DNA of 27,086 nucleotides, taken from the NCBI GenBank assembly GCA_964557375.1, contig CAZKZZ010000033.1, positions 1 through 27,086 on the forward strand, in the 5' to 3' direction. Within the stretch, counting starts at the first letter, position 1. Each line of letters starts with the position of its first letter. The notes under the pieces are model-generated. The model was not told the origin of the DNA, searched no databases, and worked only from the letters and a program-made list of their open reading frames with translations. This DNA comes from CAZKZZ01 sp964557375. Its GTDB lineage: Bacteria > Spirochaetota > Spirochaetia > SPDA01 > CAZJBZ01. Shown here one piece after another: positions 22,028-27,086 of this stretch. The translations under genes and the position numbers were made by a program.

Positions 22028-22323
22028 ACCGGGTTCAACGATAGATGATCACTTCCTTTTTGTAAACAATTCTGCAGCTGTTCTGTAATATGGTTTTGCA
22101 ATGCATCGGTTTTAAGCATTCCGGTAATGTGGCCCGTCTCGAGTACGGTCGGCTCGACGGCCCCATAACTTTGCTTCTGTCTATCGAAATCATGGAAACA
22201 AAGTTTTTAACATCCTGCATAGCGGTCGTATATTCGGAGAGGGTACCGTTGTGAAACGGGGCGCGGAGGTTGATTAGGTTTGCCTGAAGCGGCCAGGTTG
22301 TCTGCTAATTGATGTTTGTTCAT
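22024..22323 (-). pseudogene. Frame-disrupted small gene upstream of xylB
   Basis: A well-formed start (ATG at 22323, AGGAG 8 nt upstream) opens MNKHQLADNLAAS. The protein-like sequence then continues in a different frame (ANLINLRAPFHNGTLSEY, MQDVKNFV) and returns to the first frame (FHDFDRQKQSYGAVEPTVLE, TGHITGMLKTDALQNHITEQ). It ends at a TGA overlapping the xylB ATG. Two compensating one-base indels would explain this; uncorrected, the first frame stops at a TAA near 22210. Repaired, it would encode about 99 residues. The pieces faintly recall alpha/beta-hydrolase ends, but I do not recognise the family. It is either a decayed gene or an intact one with two sequencing errors. It lies under the TetR-operator promoter at 22532-22560. 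Confidence 0.5.
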
Positions 22324-22493
22324 TATCTTGGCTCCTATNNNNNNNNNNNNNNNNNNNNNNNNNNNNNNNNNNNNNNNNNNNNNNNNNNNNNNNNNNNNNN
22401 NNNNNNNNNNNNNNNNNNNNNNNNNNNNNNNNNNNNNNCTGAAGCGGCCAGGTTGTCTGCTAATTGATGTTTGTTCATTATCTTGGCTCCTAT
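22284..22493. other. Assembly gap 2: 100 N flanked by an exact 55-bp duplicate
   Basis: The 55 bases at 22284-22338 recur exactly at 22439-22493 around 100 N (22339-22438). This is the same 55-bp signature as gap 1. Collapsing it (removing 155 bp) joins the start of the small gene directly to its promoter and operator region. Confidence 0.88.
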
Positions 22494-22500
22494 AATAATG

Positions 22501-22514
22501 TGACTAATTAGTCA
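22501..22514. promoter_or_regulatory. TetR-type operator 1
   Basis: TGACTAATTAGTCA is a perfect 14-bp palindrome. It shares the TGAC(C/T)....(A/G)GTCA form with the sites at 22517 and 22631, and lies in the leader of the minus-strand transcript toward xylB. Confidence 0.65.
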
Positions 22515-22516
22515 TA

Positions 22517-22530
22517 TGACTGTTAAGTCA
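22517..22530. promoter_or_regulatory. TetR-type operator 2
   Basis: TGACTGTTAAGTCA has perfect 5-bp arms (TGACT/AGTCA). Its centre is 16 bp from operator 1, and it abuts the -10 of the minus-strand promoter, where bound repressor would block transcription start. Confidence 0.65.
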
Positions 22531-22531
22531 C

Positions 22532-22560
22532 AATATATGAACTGTTTTACCTATTGTCAA
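22532..22560 (-). promoter_or_regulatory. Sigma70 promoter toward the small gene and xylB
   Basis: On the minus strand TTGACA (22555-22560), 17 bp, TATATT (22532-22537), an 11/12 match. Operators 1 and 2 cover its start-point region. Confidence 0.7.
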
Positions 22561-22600
22561 GTGGGCTTCCTGCAAATCCGGTTATTTTTGCATCTTTGGC

Positions 22601-22629
22601 TTGCAGTGGCGTCAGATTTCGAATAACAT
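22601..22629 (+). promoter_or_regulatory. Likely promoter of tetR
   Basis: TTGCAG (22601-22606), 17 bp, TAACAT (22624-22629). The match is moderate, but operator 3 lies immediately downstream at the expected start point, which supports it. Confidence 0.45.
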
Positions 22630-22630
22630 A

Positions 22631-22644
22631 TGACCAATCGGTCA
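22631..22644. promoter_or_regulatory. TetR-type operator 3
   Basis: TGACCAATCGGTCA, extended to ATGACC/GGTCAT arms, has the same 14-bp form as operators 1 and 2. It sits at the predicted start point of tetR, suggesting autoregulation. Confidence 0.65.
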
Positions 22645-22695
22645 TGTCTGCGAAGGAGCGCACGAACGTATGGATGGGAATAATGGGTGAGAACG

Positions 22696-23385
22696 ATGGG
22701 TGAGACGACATTTGAACAACTACCTGAGGAAAAACGAAACCGAATCTTAGCAGTCTGTTATAAAGAGTTCTCTCTGCACCACTACAGGACGGCTTCTGTT
22801 TCCCGAATTGTGGAGCAGGCGAATATCGCGAAAGGGAGCATGTATCAATATTTTGACAATAAAATGGCCCTCTATGTATATCTGCTCGAACGGGCAGGGA
22901 CCGAAAAACTGGATTACCTGCGGGAGCGCGTCGATATCGGCAGTGACTTTTTTTCCCTCCTCAAAGATGTGGTCCTCAAAGGGGCGCAATTTAATTTGGA
23001 AAATCCGCACAAAAGTAGTATGCTCTATAATGCTCTGCGGGAGACCGAGAGAGGCGAACTGAGGGATATTGCCCTCCAACTTGCAGGGAGATCGATCGAT
23101 TTTTTCAAAGAGATACTCGAATCGGCTGTTTCAAACGGCACGGTGAGAGAAACTATTGGTCCCGATTTTACCGCCTTTGTACTGCACCAGATTACGATCG
23201 GGCTCGAGGATTATCTCGAGCGTTCCTTCGGATTTTCCTTTGAGGAAGTGCTTCGAGAGGAGGAGCCTGTTATCCCGGTCGAACAGGAAGAGCTCGAATC
23301 GATTATTGATGAGTTCGTACGCTTCGTACGAAGGGGGATCGGTGCCGGCCCGGCTGAAGAGGTACAGCGGGGAGTACGAAACTGA
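22696..23385 (+). CDS. TetR/AcrR family transcriptional regulator
   Basis: This 229-residue regulator has an N-terminal TetR DNA-binding domain: EEKRNRILAVCYKEFSLHHY, then the helix-turn-helix TASVSRIVEQANIAKGSMYQ and YFDNKMALYVYLLERAG at about 32-67. The rest is an all-helical ligand-binding domain with no family-specific motif that I recognise. It is the first gene of a run with the two acyl-CoA synthetase subunits (gaps of 5 and 2 bp) and is divergent from xylB. Three palindromes of its likely operator type flank the promoters, so it probably represses both directions until a ligand, perhaps an acyl-CoA or organic acid, binds. The ATG at 22696 was chosen over the in-frame GTG at 22687; short overlapping ORFs precede it. 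Confidence 0.87.
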   Translation: MGETTFEQLPEEKRNRILAVCYKEFSLHHYRTASVSRIVEQANIAKGSMYQYFDNKMALYVYLLERAGTEKLDYLRERVDIGSDFFSLLKDVVLKGAQFNLENPHKSSMLYNALRETERGELRDIALQLAGRSIDFFKEILESAVSNGTVRETIGPDFTAFVLHQITIGLEDYLERSFGFSFEEVLREEEPVIPVEQEELESIIDEFVRFVRRGIGAGPAEEVQRGVRN

Positions 23386-23390
23386 GGAAA

Positions 23391-24821
23391 ATGGCAACCA
23401 ACAACAAAAAGAACGAGAGTTGTACTAATTCGATACGCACCTTACTCAATCCCCGCCGGATCGCGGTAGTAGGGGCATCCGGCAAACCGGATAAAGTGGG
23501 CGGTATTATTTTTAAGCGGCTCCTCGAATCCCGCGCGGAAATAATCCCGGTCAACCCGTTCGAAGATTCGGTTTCCGGGGTGGCTACTGTAGGGTCGATC
23601 GATGCCCTTCCCTCGGACGTCGACCTTGCAGTCATCACCTTAGGTGCGGAAAAATCGGTTACCGCCGCGGAGGAGTGTGCAGCGTGCGGCATCCCCTTTC
23701 TTATCGTTATTGCAGGCGGGTTCTCCGAGGCGGGTAAAGAAGGAGCACGCTATGAAAAGCGGCTGGGCCGGATCCGCAGCCGTTCCCAAAGCCGTATCTT
23801 AGGCCCCAATACACTCGGTGTTTTCGTACCGGAGCATAAAATCGACACAATCTTTGTAGAGCATGGTGATCGGGCCCTGGCAGCGGGAGGCGGGGTGGCT
23901 TTTATCACCCAGAGCGGGTCGATCGGGGTGGAATCTTTAGGGCTTGCCTCCAATACCGGATTCGGGATGCGTGCGTTTGTGGGCTTAGGTAATAAAGTAG
24001 ACCTCGACGAGATGGATTTCCTGCAGTTTTTCGGGGATGATGAGAAAACCGATTGCCTTGCGTTTTATATCGAAACGTTTGAAAAGGGGCGGGCCTTTCT
24101 CGAGACAGCACTCCGGATTACACTCGAAAAACCGATCGTGATTCTCAAAGCGGGAAGGACCGAGGCGGGTGCGTCTGCGGTAAGCTCCCATACGGGGCGG
24201 CTTGCCGGGTCGGATAAAGTCGTTAGCGGGGCGTTTCGTCAATTCGGGATCCAGCGTGCTTTTGATGATGAGGAGCTCTGTGATGCTGCCAAAACGCTTT
24301 CAGCTCTTCCGCCGGCCTACGGGAACAGGGTCGCTGTTATAACCCCTGCCGGAGGGTTCGGGGTGATGTGTACCGATTATATTGAAAGTGAGAGTTTTCG
24401 GGCCCCTCTTGCCATGGCGGAGCTTCACCCGGATACCGTCTCCCGGATCAAAGATCATGCACTCGATATCGCATCACTCAACAACCCGGTAGATCTCACC
24501 GCAAGTGCGGACAACGAGATGTTTCTCGAAACGGTACAGGCGCTCATCGATGATGAAGGGGTGGACATCGTTATCTGCATTACCTTCTTCGCGCCGCCGA
24601 CGATCGATGATACCCTCATAGACCGGCTTGCGGCAGTCATCACAAAATCACCTAAACCGGTCCTTGTATTTACGCAGTACGGACCGTTCACCGAAAACTA
24701 CCTCCGCCGGTTCTTCCGGCTGGGAGTAATCGGGTTCCCCTCCATGAGCAGGGTGGTCCGCGCCGCCCGGTTTCTCGTCGAACGCGGTGAGATCCTTCGG
24801 TATTTCGGGGAGGGTAAATAG
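23391..24821 (+). CDS. ADP-forming acetate/acyl-CoA ligase, alpha subunit
   Basis: This 476-residue subunit has a CoA-binding Rossmann domain (PRRIAVVGASGKPDKVGGII), followed by succinyl-CoA-synthetase-like flavodoxin domains (VITLGAEKSVTAAEECAACG, RILGPNTLGVF, FITQSGSIGVESLG). The active-site loop SSHTGRLAGSD carries the presumed phosphohistidine His267. ADP-forming acetyl-CoA synthetases convert acyl-CoA + ADP + Pi to acid + ATP + CoA, making ATP by substrate-level phosphorylation, or run in reverse to activate acids. In many organisms alpha and beta are fused; here they are separate adjacent genes. The ATG at 23391 has TGAGG just upstream, formed by the tetR stop region. Acyl specificity cannot be read from sequence. 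Confidence 0.88.
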   Translation: MATNNKKNESCTNSIRTLLNPRRIAVVGASGKPDKVGGIIFKRLLESRAEIIPVNPFEDSVSGVATVGSIDALPSDVDLAVITLGAEKSVTAAEECAACGIPFLIVIAGGFSEAGKEGARYEKRLGRIRSRSQSRILGPNTLGVFVPEHKIDTIFVEHGDRALAAGGGVAFITQSGSIGVESLGLASNTGFGMRAFVGLGNKVDLDEMDFLQFFGDDEKTDCLAFYIETFEKGRAFLETALRITLEKPIVILKAGRTEAGASAVSSHTGRLAGSDKVVSGAFRQFGIQRAFDDEELCDAAKTLSALPPAYGNRVAVITPAGGFGVMCTDYIESESFRAPLAMAELHPDTVSRIKDHALDIASLNNPVDLTASADNEMFLETVQALIDDEGVDIVICITFFAPPTIDDTLIDRLAAVITKSPKPVLVFTQYGPFTENYLRRFFRLGVIGFPSMSRVVRAARFLVERGEILRYFGEGK

Positions 24822-24823
24822 CC

Positions 24824-25549
24824 ATGGAAGAGAAAAATAGCGATTTGCGAAGCCTCGCGGCATCATGGAAAAAAACACTCAAACTCCCCGGAAAACCCAA
24901 TGAGTGGGAGGTGAAGCAGCTTTTAAACAGCGTGGGGATCGCAACTCCACCCGGTATCATAAGCCCTCCGGATGAACCGACAGGCGCTGCGGCCCGCCGC
25001 GTCCCCGCTTTCCCGTGTGTTGCAAAGGTGTGCTCGGGAGAGTTGATCCATAAGACTGAGAAGGGAGGAGTGGTCGTGGGTATTGCCGAATGTGAGGCTG
25101 CAGAAGCACTCGACGAACTGCGGGCACGCTTCCCGCATGATGATATTCTTATCGAGGAGATGGTCTCCTACGGCGGATTTGAGTTTATTCTCGGTGCTCT
25201 CGAAGACCTTACGTTCGGACCGGCAATTATGGTAGGGGCAGGGGGGGTCCTCACGGAACTGTATCGGGACGTTACCTTCAGACTCGCACCCTGTTCCAAG
25301 CGGGAGGCGCTGAGGATGGTAGGTGAGCTTCGGATTCATCCGGTTCTGGAAGGGTATCGGAATATCTATATGGAGGTCGGACCGTTTGCTGAGATAATCG
25401 AGAAGATCAGTCTTTTAGCAGAGATCTTTGTTCCGGGAGGAAACGAGCTCGATATCAATCCTATTGTCTGGGCCCAAAACAATACAGGCCAAAACAACAG
25501 AGGCCCCCGCTGGATCGCACTAGACGCTAAAGCGGTTCTTGGCTCCTGA
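24824..25549 (+). CDS. ADP-forming acetate/acyl-CoA ligase, beta subunit (ATP-grasp)
   Basis: This 241-residue ATP-grasp subunit partners the alpha subunit just upstream (2-bp gap, AGGG Shine-Dalgarno). Motifs are LLNSVGIATPPG near 34-44, CVAKVCSGELIHKTEKGGVV with His76 in the conserved HKTE.GG segment that carries the mobile phospho-accepting histidine in this family, DILIEEMVSYGGFEFILGAL, GAGGVLTELYRDVTFRLAP (nucleotide/metal site) and ELDINPIVW near the end. Length is normal for a separate beta subunit. The last 23 bp overlap the 3' end of the convergent kinase gene. The C-terminal segment WAQNNTGQNNRGPRWIALDA is Asn/Gln-rich and may be a lineage insert. Confidence 0.88.
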   Translation: MEEKNSDLRSLAASWKKTLKLPGKPNEWEVKQLLNSVGIATPPGIISPPDEPTGAAARRVPAFPCVAKVCSGELIHKTEKGGVVVGIAECEAAEALDELRARFPHDDILIEEMVSYGGFEFILGALEDLTFGPAIMVGAGGVLTELYRDVTFRLAPCSKREALRMVGELRIHPVLEGYRNIYMEVGPFAEIIEKISLLAEIFVPGGNELDINPIVWAQNNTGQNNRGPRWIALDAKAVLGS

Positions 25550-27041
25550 AAGCTTTACTGTCTTCTTCTGTATCAAACCCGATCGTAAAAGCAGTTCCAC
25601 GGTTCCGTTCTACTTGCACATCACCACCAAGCTGCTCCGTCAGCAGAGAGACCAGTACCAGCCCTAATGAGCTCGATTTGTTTATATCGATATTTTTTGG
25701 AAGCCCCACACCATTGTCCCGAATCTGCAGTGAACATCGCGGACCATCGTTTTTATCTATTGAAATTTCAACAACCCCTTTTCTTCTATTCGGAAAGGCA
25801 TGTTTGATAGCGTTGGTTATCAGTTCGTTTACAATGAGCCCGCAGGGAATTGCTTTCTCTATGGTAAGAAAGATTTGAGGAATATCGACTTTTAAGCTGA
25901 TTCGGCCGCTGCGCGCCCCGCCGGCCTGTTTAATATTTTGGACTAAGTTTTTAATATATTCGCAAAGATCGATGCGGGAGAGGTTTTTTGATTCGTAGAG
26001 CTGTTCATGTACGAGTGCCATCGAAAAGATACGGTTCTTACTCTCTTCGAAGAATGTGAGCAGATTGTCGTCGCTTAGCTGATGCTGCTGTAGATTGAGT
26101 AAGCTGATGATGATCTGCATGTTGTTCTTGACCCGGTGATGGATCTCTCGCAGCAGGATTTCCTTCTCTTTCAGAGATGCGGAAATCTGTTCTTCTGCTT
26201 GTTTCCGGTCATGGATTTCCTTTTGAAGGTCCTCCATGAGATTGATCGATGCAAGCTGACTCTCCTTTACCTTCTGATATGATTTTTTCAAGTCCTCTTC
26301 AGCCCGCCGGTCTTTGGTAACATCTCTTCCGAACTCGACAAGCGCGGTGAGCTCCCCTTGATTGTCAGTGATCGGATACCCGCGAATTTGGTAAATTCTG
26401 CCGTTCGGTGTTTCCATTTCAGCCTCAGCCGGCTCACCGGTTTTAAGGACTGTTAAAAGAGGACAATCGTCGCAGGGAGCATCTCGCATCTGCCACACTT
26501 CATAACAATGTTTTCCGACAAGTTCTGCCGGGGCCAGTCCCACCGAATCCGCAGAAGCTTTATTTGCCCACTGAATCTCGAAGTCGGTATTGTAATAAGC
26601 AAACATTTCAGTGGTAGCATCGAGAATGAGGGTTTGACGTTTTTTGGTTTCGGTAAGCGCGCGAATCATCTGATGCTGGTCGGTCATATCGAGGCTGATC
26701 GAACCGATATACGTTTCTCCGTTTCGGCTTTTTATTGGAAATTTGTAGTTTACCCAGTAGGTTTTCCCATGGGGGCCGGGAAACTCATGTTCGGTCTGGA
26801 TTGTTTCACCCTTCTCGATAATTCGGCGGTTTTCTTCCCGAAATTTTTCAGCAAGATTAGCCGGCATTTTGTCTTCGAGGTTTTTCCCGATTAGTTCTTC
26901 CGGGGCAGCGCTTACCATTCCTGCAAAGAGACTGTTGCAGTAGGTAATGCGGCCTTCCCGGTCTTTTATAAAGACTGCTCCGGAAAAGTTTTCCATAAAA
27001 AGTGAGAACAGTTCATCGCTTTCGTGCTGAGGCAGCTGCAT
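25527..27041 (-). CDS. Cytosolic PAS-PAS sensor histidine kinase, HisKA_2 type
   Basis: This 504-residue kinase has no membrane segment. PAS1 spans about 8-125 (NFSGAVFIKDREGRITYCNS, SISLDMTDQ). PAS2 spans about 135-245 (DATTEMFAYYNTDFEIQWAN) and contains three clustered Cys (C179, C190, C193 in CYEVWQMRDAPCDDCP), seen in some PAS domains with possible metal or redox sensing. A coiled coil at about 245-295 leads to HisKA_2 (EIHHRVKNNMQIIISLLNLQ, phospho-acceptor probably His302) and HATPase (GLIVNELITNAIKHA, DNGVGLP, SSLGLVLVSLLTEQLGG). The ATG at 27041 has AAGGA 7 nt upstream. No response regulator is adjacent. Its 3' end overlaps the acyl-CoA ligase beta gene by 23 bp. The remaining 45 bp to the window edge hold nothing recognisable. 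Confidence 0.88.
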   Translation of the reverse strand: MQLPQHESDELFSLFMENFSGAVFIKDREGRITYCNSLFAGMVSAAPEELIGKNLEDKMPANLAEKFREENRRIIEKGETIQTEHEFPGPHGKTYWVNYKFPIKSRNGETYIGSISLDMTDQHQMIRALTETKKRQTLILDATTEMFAYYNTDFEIQWANKASADSVGLAPAELVGKHCYEVWQMRDAPCDDCPLLTVLKTGEPAEAEMETPNGRIYQIRGYPITDNQGELTALVEFGRDVTKDRRAEEDLKKSYQKVKESQLASINLMEDLQKEIHDRKQAEEQISASLKEKEILLREIHHRVKNNMQIIISLLNLQQHQLSDDNLLTFFEESKNRIFSMALVHEQLYESKNLSRIDLCEYIKNLVQNIKQAGGARSGRISLKVDIPQIFLTIEKAIPCGLIVNELITNAIKHAFPNRRKGVVEISIDKNDGPRCSLQIRDNGVGLPKNIDINKSSSLGLVLVSLLTEQLGGDVQVERNRGTAFTIGFDTEEDSKAFRSQEPL

Positions 27042-27086
27042 CCTGATGTCCTTCGGGTTTATGTGAATATTTTTTTTGCCGGCCCA

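Noticed and set aside
22035..22220. 61-residue ORF as a genuine independent gene
   Set aside because: It has no Shine-Dalgarno, and the protein-like sequence leaves this frame near 22195; better read as part of the disrupted small gene.

Overview
The window looks like a chromosomal contig from a free-living Spirochaetota member. This is an inference from gene style: spirochaete-type NHL/FG-GAP lipoproteins, many orphan PAS kinases, and a lytic transglycosylase lacking a signal peptide. No rRNA or other phylogenetic marker is present. Genes are dense, both strands are used, and several convergent pairs overlap at their stops. No tRNA, CRISPR array, insertion sequence or prophage was seen. Two 100-N gaps (18244-18343, 22339-22438) are each flanked by an exact 55-bp duplicate, so both look like unmerged contig overlaps rather than missing DNA.

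Layout. 1-1040: start of a polyphosphate:AMP phosphotransferase and a CPBP membrane protease (minus). 1255-6765: a plus-strand run of NHL-type propeller lipoprotein A, GT-B-like glycosyltransferase A, a hybrid histidine kinase and ApbE. 6785-9367: a membrane FMN-binding protein facing ApbE, a PAS/HisKA_2 kinase with a good sigma70 promoter, a VapBC toxin-antitoxin pair and a small unknown gene. 9413-17153: a surface/glycosylation block with a GT-A-like protein, a second copy of the glycosyltransferase plus propeller-lipoprotein pair (B), a TIGR03032/DUF4915 propeller, an FG-GAP protein and propeller lipoprotein C. 17276-20488: a coiled-coil membrane protein, a C-terminal J-domain protein (split by gap 1), a lytic transglycosylase, a GNAT acetyltransferase and a Nudix hydrolase. 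20492-25549: xylulokinase preceded by a frame-disrupted small gene, then divergently a TetR regulator and the two subunits of an ADP-forming acyl-CoA synthetase, with three TetR-type palindromes in between. 25527-27041: a PAS-PAS-HisKA_2 kinase.

How the parts may work together. The most interesting unit is the repeated pair 'propeller lipoprotein + GT-B enzyme', present twice with the same 9-bp spacing and in opposite orientations. Four exported proteins (propellers A, B, C and the FG-GAP protein) share one N-terminal beta-sandwich module mounted on different C-terminal repeat domains, and two glycosyltransferase types sit among them. I infer a surface-lipoprotein display and modification locus. 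ApbE and the FMN-binding protein form a flavinylation pair. The TetR regulator probably controls both the divergent small gene-xylB transcript and its own tetR-acd operon.
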